Source: Saccharina japonica (lineage: Eukaryota; Sar; Phaeophyceae; Laminariales; Laminariaceae). Taken from it: a stretch of DNA of 64,000 nt. Below the pieces are notes generated by a model. The model was not told the origin of the DNA and searched no databases. It saw only the letters and a program-made list of their open reading frames with translations. The DNA lies in assembly GCA_008828725.1 (NCBI GenBank), contig MEHQ01001077.1:87588-151587 (forward strand). Reading direction: 5' to 3'. Made by a program: the position numbers and the translations under genes. Below, in pieces: positions 1 to 11,750 of the stretch (its first letter is position 1; each line of letters begins with the position of its first letter).

Positions 1-1
1 G

Positions 2-3000
2 ACTTTCTGCACAACGGGTATCCTTCTCCGCCGCCTTACATCGGACGGAATGCTTGCCGGCGTGTCCCACATCATGGTGGATGAGGTGGGTGGAGTGGTG
101 GCCTTGCCTGCGCCCCCCCCCTCTGTGCGAAATATGTTGTCTTTTTTCATATTCGGGGAGGTCTAAGGGAAGGGCCACCACAGTTACTGCATTCGCGTGC
201 TTTTGCTGAGGGCTTTAGACAGCTGTGAAAATTTACAGTTAGCAGTCACGTGCTCTTGATGATGACTGTTTGTCAGCTGTGATATATTTTTAGCGTTCAC
301 GTGACTTTGCTGATGAGTTTTAGGTTTAGTCAGCTGTGAGTTGTTGCTTTCCTGTCGCGAGCTTGTGGTTTCCGCAGGTGGTTTGGTGTGCAAAATCGGC
401 CTCGGTTTTATCCTTGCGTTCGTTGGTGTCTTTAAAAACAAGCTGCCCCAACGCCGGCCTCCTTTGCCTCCTGCCTCCTTTCCTGTTGCCCCGTTGCTGA
501 TGAATTCCGTCGAAAGGTGCACGAGCGAGATCTGCAGACAGATTTTTTGCTGTCCATTCTGAGGGACCTCCTCCCCAAGAGGCCGGAACTCCGCGTGGTG
601 CTCATGAGCGCGACCTTGCAGGCGAGGAGGAGTCCGTCCTAGTTAAAAAGCGTCTTTGACATCAACCGTAACCATGCGTTTGGCTAAAAAATATGCTGCA
701 TCACAGTTGTCAAGGGAATGCGATCCCTTGCTTGGGGAATACCGCCCCTGGGTTTATAGTTTTGTTTTGGTATGGTATCAATTAGTAGAGAAGATCAGAT
801 GTTGGGTGGGAAAAAAAAAATGCCCAGCGAGCGGTCCGCCTGAAACGTTCCGTACCACAGAAAGGAAAAAGGGGAAAGTATTTTTGTTCGCAATGCATGG
901 TCGACTATTTCTATAGTAGCAGTTTGCGCGTCCCGCCTACCTAGTGCCTGACACTGTCTGATCAAGCCAATCAATCTGCTGCGATGTGTGCCTTCCCGCC
1001 CCAGGCTGATTTGTTCACGAAATATTTCAACAGCTGCCCGGCGATCACCATCCCTGGCCGAACGTTTCCAGTCGAGGTGAGATCGAATTAGAAAGCGTGA
1101 GTATATCTAAATCAACTTGATGTGGCGTAGACACGTATGGGTGTCAAAAGGGTGCCCCCTCCGGCCTATTGCACGTACTTTGTTCGTGTCGTCTCACCCT
1201 TTCGTAGTCGTCACGCGAAAGGCCGACCGCAAGCAGGAACATGTTGGTTGCTTCCCGACACGTTTTTACCGAAACCACCTTAATCGTTTTGGTGTGTGCT
1301 CCCTTCACCCTCCATTCAACCTCATTCTAGTTTTTTTCTACCGCATCATTCGATGAATGCAGCGAACGAGACGCCCGCCGACATACCGTTCTTCGATTCT
1401 CCAAAACGCTACTCCCGCACTGCGCGAGTACGTAGCGCTTCAAGAGGCGTCGTCGACGGTAGCCCTACGCGTTCCCCCCAACCGGGCTGTTGTTAGGCAG
1501 CAGCTCCAAACCCCGCTGTATGATGCCTCACCATCGGTCGAAACAATAGACAACGTCACTCGCCGACGTTCTTGGCGAACGAGGTCGATTCGGTCGAGTC
1601 ACAAGGTGCATGCATCCCCTCGAATCCCACGATTTACTACCACAGATAACCTACCTGGACAGCGTGAACCGGTTGGTGCGGGGTCCTAAGGCCCAGACTC
1701 TCATGCCCCGAGTATCTTCCGGCCCCGAAGCGGCCACGGGCCGTGGGAACGCCAGCGCGCGCCCGAACTCCGGCGGGCGGGGTACGGGGGGCAAAGGGTC
1801 GGCAGAGGGGGGCGGGGGAGACGACGACGCGATGTCGATGGCGTACGACCCGTTGACGGGAGAACCGTTGGAGTCTACTAGCGACCGCTTGGCTGTTTCC
1901 GCGATGGTGTCACCCAAGTGCGAAGACAAGGTGGACTACGACATCATGGTGGACTTGATCGACCACATCATGAGCACAGAGGACGCTGCGAGTGGACGGG
2001 GTGGTAGTAGTGGTGGTGGTGGTGGTAGTGGTAGTAGTGGTGGTGGTGGTGGTAGGGGCGGTCGGGGTAACTCAAACGACAAAGGTCCTTCTGGCGGCCG
2101 TGGAAATACTGGGCGACAAGGGCAACGACGGGACGGGGGGCAGTCGAACAGTAGCAGAGGTGCCGCTGAAGCGGCAGTGGGAGTCGGCGACGGGGAGCCG
2201 CTTGGCGCGATATTGGTATTCTTGCCGGGGTTCGCCGAGATTGACCAGCTGGTGAGGGCGCTAGAGAGGCACCCGAGGATAGGCCGAGGGTCCCGGGTGT
2301 TTCCGTTGCACTCTTCGCTTCCTCCGCAGCAGCAGAAGTCCATCTTCCAGCGCATGCCTCCCGGGGTGCGAAAAATCGTTGTTTCCACCAACATCGCGGA
2401 GACGTCGGTGAGTTACGAGAGGCCGTTACATTAATCGGCTCGCTTGAGTTTGTGGTGAAATCGAACGAGCAAAGCAAGCCCGAATGCCCCCCCCCCCCCG
2501 GCTGGGGAGGGGGGAAGGGGAGGGGGGGGGGTTTGTCGGCAACTGCTGCTGCTGCTGCTAATGTTGCTGCAGTTGCGTCGAGGATGACGTTACCTGGTCG
2601 GTCCCTGGCTTGCGCATATACACCAACGAGCGTTGGGTCCATCGACGAACGCGTACACGTTGGCGTTGTTTTTAGTTTAGAGGCGGGGCGGTCGGAAGAA
2701 CACGCGTAAAATGTATCGCTGTATTGGTGTCTACGGTTATTGTTGCAAGCAGTCGCAAAATACCGGGGTTCGGCCTTCTTCGTGTGGAAGCCCCATCTTT
2801 GCGCTACCCGTACCATCTTAATACTTTTTCCTCGTAGTATGTACTAAAGCTGTTGTTCGGTGTAATGAATAAGCGAATGCCTCCTTCTCTCCCGACCTCA
2901 GTCTATACGGAAATATCCCCTGCGCTGGCAATGTTGCTGATCGATGCAGGTGACGATCGACGACTGCACCCACGTCATAGACGCGGGTCGGGTGCGAGAA

Positions 3001-6000
3001 ATGCGCTATGACCCTATCACGCGCATGTCCTGCCTGCTTGAAGTCTGGATCTCAAAGGTGCGTCCGTGGCGGTGCTGTCGTGTGTTGCTGTCGAGTAGCA
3101 TCGTCAACAAACACGCGCCTCTTGTTCGTTGCGGGAAAACGTGTTTCGCGCTGCCAGGCCAGGCGTTGGCATGTGTTTTCGCGACACGAGGTGTGCACAA
3201 CTTCGCCAAGATGCGCGATGCACCTTCTACCGTCGCAGAGTGCATGCTGTAGTAGCGAAGGCGCCAAACCCAGACCAGCCACCTCCTTTCCGAGGCGATT
3301 GGTTTGGACGACGCCGCACGCGGCCTGAGCTTATCTCAGCTCCTGTTTCGCATCACCTTTTGCCCTCTTGTTCCCTGTTCCCCTGCATGCCCCAAAATTT
3401 ACCAGGCAAGCGGTAGTCAGCGAGCGGGGCGAGCGGGACGTGTACGCCCTGGAAAGTGCTGGCGCCTCTACCCCCAGGCTTTCCACGAGATCAACATGCC
3501 GACTCACACGCTAGCAGAAATGCTGCGGACCCCGCTGGAAGAGCTCGTGCTACAGGTGAATGCACGCGGTTGCGCGAGGAAAAGAACAGAGAGTGGGAGG
3601 GGGCGACTTTGCGTGAACGAGGGTGTTTTCATTTTTCCTCTTCGACAAAAATAGTTAATTTTGTTTCGTATCGAGGGGTACACGCTACCTATAGGGGGGG
3701 GGGGGTAGTCATGTCATGCATGGTCGTAGTTGTAAGGCCATTAGACCCTCGCATCCCTGCAATGCCGGGAGGAGCATATCGGGCTTTCACCGACCAGGAA
3801 GGGGGGGTGTACTCATGTCGTGCACGGCCGTAGTCGTATGACCATAGACCCTCGCATCCCTACAATGCCGGGACGGAGCACGTTGGGTTTTCACCAACCA
3901 GGCAGACATTGCTTGCACCAAGCGCGAAGCGTCGTGAGGTATTGGGCGAGTCGCATGGAGGGTGAGCTGCGTCCTGCTAAGAACCGCCTGTGAGGCAGAC
4001 TTGCATATGGACGACAGCCTCCAATGAATTGATTTAATTTATTGTGTGGCCACTTCCAGAGACAGCAATGGGTATCACTACGTATCTGCCTCGTGGGTGC
4101 CTTACCATATACACACTACGTGATACGATAATTCCCCTTGTGCGGAGATGAGGTTATCCACCCCGCACAAATGATCTAACAAGACCGCCAGTATAGGTGA
4201 CCGCCAAAAAAAAAAAACGGTACCCTGGTTGTCGAGCTCACGCAGTGAGAGGCGTGTTTTACAGCGTCGTTGCCAACCTACGCCAATCCAACCTATAAAT
4301 ATATAAAACAGGGGGGGGGGGAGGTCCTTGGCGGAAGGGGAGCAGGGGGTGAGCGAGGGGGGGTATAAGCCGCCCGATCGATCTTCCGTGGACCTAAAAA
4401 GTCACCGAATTAACGTGCTGCACGTGGGAAAATCCACCGAGGTCGTCCAAGGTTGCTCACGAATACGGCATGTGCTCGCCCTGTCGCGGCTGGCTATCTC
4501 CGATATCTTACCACACGCGCAAGGTGGGCAGCAATCGGAGTCCCGCGAAATGCGGGTGACTTGTAAGGGCGCATGACGCATCAGGGGGCACCCCTTCGCC
4601 TAACGGACACCGTGGCCGAACGGAGGACTCGGCAACTTATCCCTTGCCCTATTCGCCGCAACCCATATCGATATTGCAGGTGCTACTTCTAGAGCTGGGC
4701 TCCCCGGCGGAATTTCTGGCCAGAGCCGTGGAGCCGCCCCCGCCTAAGATGCTGCGCGCAGCTCTGCGCAATCTGTACGACCTCCAGGTGCGGTGGGGGT
4801 TTTGGTGTGTTGCCTCTACTGTACGCTTGACCCCTTTTACTCCTGGATAATTAATCCCATTCTAATTCCAAGCATGATATGCCAAAAAACGTGGGTGTAG
4901 TTGTAAAGGGTTTCAGTCCGCTGCGACCCGCCCTGGTTTCAGTTTCTCTGCGCCTGTGAGTTTGCTGTGGGTTGCGGTCGGCACGCACGTAGAACCCTTT
5001 TGCGACCAGCTATCTTCTTTGATTGTGCGTGGTCCACCTTGATGTCGACACTGAGGGGTTTATTGTTTTGTCCCGGTGCACGTGTACTTGCAAGGCGTTT
5101 GGCTTGCGTGCCTGCCTTTCCGGTGGCATATTGGTGTGTCGTTGACGTATGTGTCATGAAAAGTTATCGCTTTTGCCCCATCGCCTTGCCGCAAGAGCGC
5201 TCGAGCGTATCAAGCCCTTACAACTCTTGCCGCGGCTGCCTTTCTCTTATTTGTTCGTAACCCGTTGGTTTGATTTCTAATTATACCTCTTTTGTGACAC
5301 GCCGATTTCTCTCGTAACTCTCGCATTACAGGCCATCGTCATCTCCAAAAGCTCGCCCATTCTTACTCCTCTCGGCTACCACTTGGCCCAGCTCCCTATG
5401 GACGCGCGCGTTGGGAAGCTTCTCCTCGTTGCCGCCACCCTGCAGTGCCTTGACCCTATCCTTACCATTGCGGCAGCGCTGGTGAGTTTACGACAATACA
5501 TAGCACAACCCCTTTGCTGTCTACTCGTACGTCTGAAGATAGGGCGATGATGTTTCTACCGCTAATTTCTTGTTTTAGTGTGTAAATGCGTGCGTACGAA
5601 GCATATACATTAAAGCGCCGCCAGCAGAAACAGAAGGCCTGTCCTGTATGATGCGTGAAACGAGCAACGAATGTGTACGGATCGAGGCTCGGATTTCGTT
5701 TTGTAACGATTTCCCATGGGTTCGGTTCGTAGGCAAGAGTGCAACCGTCCACCGTACGATCGTAATTTTGGTGTGTGTGTTTTGCCTGTTTCTGATTGTC
5801 TGCTGTGTAATCTTCCCACCCGATCTACTGGCTATTTTGAGCGCGTCTACTGTAGTTATCACACGCTTTCTTTTCCGAGGATTTTTTTTTTTTTTTTCCC
5901 CAGAAGCCTGTCGCCGCTCTCGGGGGTGTTTGGGGGCCACCTCCCTCATACGCATGCGCCCTTCGAGTTGTGCTATTCAATAGTCGTCGCCTGGGCTACA

Positions 6001-9000
6001 TTGAAGTGATTTCCATCCACCCCGCGCGTGCGACGTTTGTCGCCAACACCTGTCGATGCACGCAAAGAGCGATAAGGCACCGTTCCAGAGACCGTTCGGC
6101 GAGCAGGGCAGGGCGGACGCGGCGCGGCAGCAATTTGCGCAGCACAAGAGCGACCACTTGGCCATCGTCGATGCTTTCAGCGCTTGGAGAAACAAGGTGC
6201 GTGGCTATCTTAGCTGTGACCAGTGCCGTAGTGTCATTTTCAGTCGGAGCAGTGTGCCGTTCCAGTACTATCTCATCTGAAAAACCGACTATTAATATAT
6301 ACCAGTCTATCACCGAACACGGGGTAGTTTCCGACATTCAGCGGCTACCAGTGTTTTATGTACTGTTTGTGGATGTTTGTTTCGACCTTTTCGTAAGCTT
6401 CAAATCGCGGCCAGCTGACAGCGTTAGAAGAGGCAGATGGCCACCCTCAATCTGATCGGGCTTCAGGGTGGCTGCCAAAGCGTCCATGACTTTCTGGTAG
6501 CCGAAATATGACCATAATTGACATTTTCTTCTATTCCTGGCAATTGAAGTGGCCGCCGCTTGGAACCTTGACGTTGGGGCTTTCCAACAAATCGTTTTCG
6601 CTCGCGCGTAGTGCAGTGTCTCTCCGAGGCAGACTCGTGTGTCGTGTGTGACTTTGCGACGATTGTTCGCGTCCCCAACACGACGTCGTCCTGCCGCGCC
6701 TGATTTGACCAATTCCGACCATCGGAGACTCACAGCTACTTGTTGGTCGGCACACCCGCACCCCTTCCCTCCCCCCGTTGCGTCCCGCCCCCGCCTCGCC
6801 CCGCCCCTGTCTCTACCCTCCATTGCACAACGGCAACAACAGCGCCGCACATGTTCTTACAGCGAGGTGCGCAGGTGGTGCCGGGAGATGTTCCTCTCGC
6901 CTGCCACGCTGGAGAGACTGGACAGTATTCGCCAGCAGTTCCGGCAGCAGCTCTGTGAGGTCGGCTTCGCGGTTCCGGTGGTGCCGAACAACAGAGCGTC
7001 CGGTCGCGACGCCGCGGCAGCAGCTGGCGGCGGCTTTGGCGCCGACACTAACAACTGGAGGAAGAAGAAGGGGGAGGAAAGCACGACTACGGTGGCCTCG
7101 GAGCAGGGCGGGGGTCCTACGCCTCAAGATTCCGACAGGAACGCGGGAAATATTGCGCTGGTTCAGAGCGTGCTCGTAGCCGGACTTTACCCTCACGTGG
7201 CCGCGTTCCGTCGACCAAACTCCAAGCTTAAGGTGCCATTGAAATGGTTGCGTGGTTAGATTTGCTGCAATGCTTTGGTATTGCTGCTCGGTTTTGTTTC
7301 GACCTGTGAAGTTATAGGCCTCTCGGGAAAGGTGCTTGTTGAGGGTGGTGTTTTATGTCCAGCAATCATGCCCTTTCGGTATGGCAGGGGCAGGCAGCGC
7401 TAACGGTAAACGGGCAAGCGTACTATTGCTGAGGAGTCTCGGTTCCTTCCCTACGGCGACCCTGCGTGTGCCCTTTCCCTGTGCCTCTGCCGACGTCCCC
7501 CCTTCTAAGGTGTAGGACGACTGCGATACACCCTGTGTCCACGCTTCTAAGTGCCCCTTCTCGCCTCAATTGACCCTTTTGGAACTGCACACACGTTTTA
7601 GGGGGCATACTACTTGGAATTAGTGTGAAATACGTTTCACAGTAGTATTCGTGAAGTAAGGATTGACTTAACGACCGTTCTGCTCGCCTTCTTCCTGCAT
7701 ACCTGTTTTCCTTGCAGATGCGCAAGGGCCACTTCATAACGCGCGACGACGTTGAGCCGGCGTTTGTGCACCCGAGCTCGGTGAACCACCAGCGCTTCTC
7801 TGGAGCCGCCGAATCAGGGCGACAGGTGCGCCTGTGTTTGTTTGCGCGGGAAGCGCCGCGGGTGCTGCTGACGTCGTGGTTGCAACTGTTTTGCGTCAAC
7901 TTATGGACTGTGCACCCTTGGGAGCACCAGTGCATTGGTAGGTAGCTATACGGTCACTGCCGAGTAGTTATGTGACCCTTTTCTTACGTTTACAGCTCCA
8001 TTTGGGACTTGAGAGACGATACATTTGTGGATTGCGTCATCTGCCAAGCGTGTCATAGCAACCCGGCGCTGCTCTGCTGGATTAGGGCATATGGTGCATT
8101 TACTCTACTACCGAAACCGCCCTGGAAGGAGTTATTGTACCACACGCTCGCAGACAACATGGTACCATTCGCTCGTACGTGCGAATATCGTCCACCCTAG
8201 TCGGCTGGTGAGGACCGCGCGTCTTTGTTTTTGGTCGTCCGTTTAGAATTGCACCCATGTTTTTGGGGACAAACTACTTCTGTAAAGTGTGGGTTCTTTT
8301 TTGCAGTTGTGAAAAGTGTTGAAACACTCCTGAGCCGTGGTTGGCACGAGCGCGAGACTTCTTGGTAGGCCTGTTTGCTCGGCATCGATACCCCCACCGG
8401 CCAATTATTGCTCCACGGGGTACGAGTTCTTCCTAGGAGCTGTCTGGCGCACCTGGCATCCCGCGGCTCTGTGAGCTCCAAGCTGTTATGGAGCTATGGG
8501 GTGGGAAGGGGAGCGTACTCATTTGTTGCTTGCCTTAGTCATTTGACCATTGACCACGCATCTCTTTCGAGATGGAACAGCAGGGGGGAGGGGGGGTGGG
8601 CAACGCACGATACGGCGTGATCGTGTCGCACTCTTTCCCACGCCCGGAATATTATCATCGCCACTGAAACAGAGAAGTAGGAACTTGACGAACCCCCAAG
8701 TCTCGAAACACAGGATGTCCTCCACGTGCAGTCCTTTGGCCCGAGCTCTGCCCTCCTGCTCGAGTTAAGATGTAGGATAGCTCTCGCTAGGAACTTGTGC
8801 TGTTTTTTTTTTGTAACTGTCGTCAACTGAGTGCGCTCATGGAAGGCGTAGAGAAAGTTACAAGTTATTTTCGGAGATTGTCGGTCGGGCGGCGCGAATC
8901 TTCGGCTTCACCCAGCTCAAACGGCCTTGTAAATGGCAACTCGATTCGCTCGTAGCAATGCACTAAATGCAACTCTACTTGGTTCGAATTGGACTTCCCG

Positions 9001-10148
9001 TTTTACTGCAGGTGTGGATCGTGTATCACAGCAAAATGAAGACTAAGCAGGTGTACCTGCAGGACTCCACCTACGCCACGCCGTTCAGCCTCATGCTCTG
9101 GGGTGCGCGTGTCCGCCACGAGCGACCGCTTGGGAAGAAGCACGCGGTCGAGGTCGTCATTGGTGAGCGCAAGGGAAAACATATCAACAGCACTTGAGCG
9201 TCAGTCGTGTCAAACTTGAAACCTGAAGAGGGGAGCAAACAGAGGGAAGGTGGGGGTCTATCAGAGATAATTCGCGATTAAACGGTCGTGCTACCTACAA
9301 GCACGGTAAGGTGTTTTACCTATTATGTTTTCTCAGACTCTTTTCTTAGCATGAGGAGATGTATGACTCACTGAAAAGAAAAACTTTTTGGGAAACGTTG
9401 TATAATACCCACCGGTTTTAGCAATCTCATGGTCTGGGCAAAAAAACGAGTAACATTGTGAAAAAAAAAAACGCAAATGGGATTGCAAACATATTGGGTG
9501 GTTGGTTCCTTAGTCAAGGGGCCCCGCTCCGTTAGTCAGAAATGTTCGGGCCCTCAAGTATCACCTCCCGCATGTACCGTGGCATGGCCCGAAATGGAAA
9601 CGATGTTTTCTTGCCTTGCTCGCGCCTCCGCACCTCAAGCCTCATTTCTTGGGGGGGGTACGTGGTACCGTGAGTCCTTGCACAACATACTGCAAAAAAT
9701 ATCCCACACTTACCCCAAGTAGTTTGTCCCCAAAAACCGAGGGGCAGTTCCAAAGGGGGTATATGTTAAGGCCGCGCACGCTCGGAAAACACGAGAGACA
9801 TCGAATGCTCCGTCTCGAAAGGGGTGCGTGGTCAATGGTCAAATGACTAAGGCAAGCAACAAATGAGTACCCCCTCCCCCCCCCCGCTCCCGATGTTCCA
9901 CTATTTTTGTCTATCTCCTCGTTGTCGGGGACACGCCTCTTATAATACGCAAACCAGACCGATGGTTGAGATTCCGGATGACGGAGAGCACGGCGGTAGC
10001 GTTCAAGGCGATGCGGCGGGAGCTGAGCAACCTTCTGGTGCGCAAGATCGAGGCGCCGCACGAGGACACCGGACCTTTGTCGGGCTTGCTTGTCTCCTGT
10101 CTCGGCCGGCTGCTGGAGATCGAATCCCGCAACCCGTACAACACATAA
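2..10148 (+). CDS. DEAH-box RNA helicase, 3' part (13 exons, 5' truncated by window)
   Basis: Probable ATP-dependent RNA helicase of the DHX29/DHX36/DHX57/YTHDC2-like group. Exons: 2-85, 517-621, 1005-1076, 1646-2407, 2950-3057, 3406-3555, 4680-4787, 5332-5481, 6068-6196, 6867-7232, 7718-7825, 9012-9162, 9958-10148. They sum to 2484 nt, in frame, ending in TAA. In order they encode TTGILLRRL, motif II DEVHERD (split by intron 1), motif III SATL, GRTFPVE, a Gly-rich insert, [11 protein letters not shown], motif V STNIAETS, motif [10 protein letters not shown], then HA2 and OB-fold-like sequence ending NPYNT. Motifs I and Ia lie before the window. Eleven of twelve introns are phase 0; the last is phase 1. 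Exon edges come from frame, AG/GT sites and family conservation; the acceptor at 6068 is the least certain. An AATAAA lies at 10270. Introns without a listed repeat show nothing else recognisable. Orthology within the group is not resolved. Confidence 0.92.
622..1004 (+). other. GC-AG intron of the helicase gene
   Basis: The exon before it must end after SATLQ (621), and the next begins at 1005 with ADLFTKYF. The donor read at 622 is GCGAGG, not GT. No nearby GT keeps the frame, so this looks like a rare GC-AG intron. A sequencing error at 623 is the alternative. Confidence 0.6.
1990..2065 (+). repeat. GGT-rich trinucleotide repeat coding for poly-Gly/Ser
   Basis: Imperfect GGT/AGT repeats inside exon 4 encode a Gly/Ser run. 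It forms the core of a low-complexity insert (about 1740-2180) between the [10 protein letters not shown] stretch and the [11 protein letters not shown] strand that starts the second RecA-like lobe. The frame is kept on both sides, so the run is probably a tolerated, length-variable surface loop. Confidence 0.8.
3691..3905 (+). repeat. Tandem pair of ~104 bp repeat (family A) in intron 6
   Basis: Two head-to-tail copies with period about 104 bp: ATGTCATGCA at 3711 matches ATGTCGTGCA at 3815, and both run on to a GCATCCCT...AATGCCGGGA block. Each begins after a G-run. The TACTCATGTCGTGC...ACCATAGACC core is recognisably related to the copies at 8514, 9816 and 11694, so this is a dispersed family. 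Confidence 0.65.
7577..7660 (+). repeat. Dispersed repeat family B, diverged copy (intron 10)
   Basis: Carries GGAACTGCACAC...TTTTAGGGGG followed by a CATACTACTTGG-like block, the diverged form of the sequence at 8246 and 9685. No coding potential is seen. Confidence 0.45.
8246..8320 (+). repeat. Dispersed repeat family B (intron 11)
   Basis: GAATTGCACCC then TTTTTGGGGACAAACTAC, followed by AGTGTGGG and TTTTTTGCAGT. The same order of blocks appears on the opposite strand at 9685-9760 and, in part, at 26811-26855. Confidence 0.6.
8514..8580 (+). repeat. Dispersed repeat family A (intron 11)
   Basis: Contains TACTCATTTGTTGC, CCTTAGTCATTTGACC and ATTGACCACGCA. An almost identical block occurs inverted at 9816-9888 and 11694-11750, and a diverged form in tandem at 3691-3905. 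Confidence 0.65.
9685..9760 (-). repeat. Dispersed repeat family B, inverted (intron 12)
   Basis: On the minus strand this reads GGAACTGCCCC, TTTTTGGGGACAAACTAC, AGTGTGGG, TTTTTTGCAGTA, matching 8246-8320 block for block. Confidence 0.6.
9816..9888 (-). repeat. Dispersed repeat family A, inverted (intron 12)
   Basis: Minus-strand copy of the 8514 block, with GTCAATGGTCAAATGAC and AAGGCAAGCAACAAATGAGT on the + strand. Read on its own strand, A precedes B here, whereas at 8246-8580 B precedes A. So the two blocks are not one fixed unit. Confidence 0.65.
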
Positions 10149-11693
10149 TACTACGTAGCGTCTCGTGGCACAAATGAGCTAGCTCGTCGCTCGGCAGACT
10201 GAGTGCAGAATTATTATTTAGTTGCCGTCGGACGCGATGCCCGCACCTTGTGTGACGCAAGTGGCTGCGAATAAAGTCAGCTTGCTTTGCTGGATCACCG
10301 CGTTTCAAAAGGAAACTGCGTTCGGTTTCGTAGGCGAATTGCTATTAGTAGTTGGTTGTGGGCTACCCGTCTGTGGTGGGAAACATAGTACGAATGTGTT
10401 GTTCTCTTGCATGGGACTTGCTGGTGCCGCTGCCCGTTGCTATTTATTCAGTGTCGCGTATTATGTCTCCAGCACCTACCAGTAGGCATCATCACCTCTT
10501 GAGGTCTACTCGGCATGGTTGGCGGCGTGCCTTGTCTGTCGCGCCGGCGACTCGTTTTGTTTCCCACCCGCCATTTATGGCGTACCGTATTGTTAGCGTA
10601 CCGATGGAGGGTGTCTAGAGCGCTCATTTTTGCATGTGCCTGTTTTTCTGGTCTGTCGCTCGTTGCGTCTGGAGCTTGAACATTACCACGCGCATTTTTT
10701 GGCACTGTTGTCACAGTAGCGCGCTTTTTCGAAGGCTGCAACTGCTAAGCGATACGGTCAGCGGGCCCGCGCCGGTATCGCCAACGCAGCAGTAGTTCAG
10801 TCTGGGGGGGAAGATCGTTCCTCTCGTCGGTGCCGTGTGTATCATAGCAGAATTACCGTTTATCGTATTTTTGCGTTTCGACATTTGCCGAACGCCGCCT
10901 GGCCAGGGAGGGGTAGTCAATAGTTGTGTGCGTGATTGCACGTGGCGGCAGCACTCGCATGTGCTGCCTGCGCTTTCTTCGTTGCTACCAAAGTGCAGTA
11001 GTTATTAAGTACCTGATACCAGGCACCTGGTATTTGCTAATAATAAGGGAAGCGGGGGAGCATGGTGCACGGGGTGCCGGTGCCGGCAGCTCTCCACACT
11101 ATTAATAGGCCCTCGTGGCCTTTAACCGAAATATATGTTTTGCCCAGGCGACGCTGTATGTGACGTGCGGCCCGGGTCACGCCGCTCCTGTTCCGTGCGA
11201 GTCGAACCCAGTCGTACGTGCTGTTGCTCCACCTTGAAAAATGATGACGCCTCGTGACTCCCGACGCGACTCGCCCCGCTCGGCCGACGTACGTACAACA
11301 ACTCTGTCTTGCTCGTGAGTCTTGCCTATTCTGACGGGCAACGTGTACTCGTATACTGCTGCTGCTGTTAGTACTGTACTGAAAAGACCGGTCTGCCGGA
11401 AAAAATCCACCGTTCCTTCCTCCTTCGTTCGGTAGAAGTGACGATTATTTGTCGCGGACTCTCTGAGAACGGAGTAGGCTTGTGATCAAGTGAAAAAAAC
11501 AGAAAGACAGCTGTACTTAAGTCTCATGTACCTGGGGTACTGGTATATGTGCCTGCCGAGCGTGGTCTTTCCCTCTCCGCGGGCGGTGGGATGTTGGGAT
11601 GGCTTTATGCGACGCCAACAACAAACACAGGAAGGAGCCGGCGGGTGGACAAGTAATTTCTGCAGCCTTTACGCTCATGTTTCTCCCCCCCCT

Positions 11694-11750
11694 GCGTGGT
11701 CAATGGTCAAATGACTTAAGGCAAGCAACAAATGAGTACGCCCCTTCCCC
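11694..11750 (-). repeat. Dispersed repeat family A, inverted
   Basis: GCGTGGTCAATGGTCAAATG followed by AAGGCAAGCAACAAATGAGT. Nearly identical to the intron 12 copy at 9816 but outside the helicase gene, which shows that the family is mobile or duplicated. Confidence 0.65.

Noticed and set aside
5904..6067. Helicase exon starting at the strong poly-T acceptor near 5903
   Set aside because: The frame it opens does not join the conserved FQRPFGEQ segment. The AG at 6067 gives [14 protein letters not shown] in phase, matching the family.
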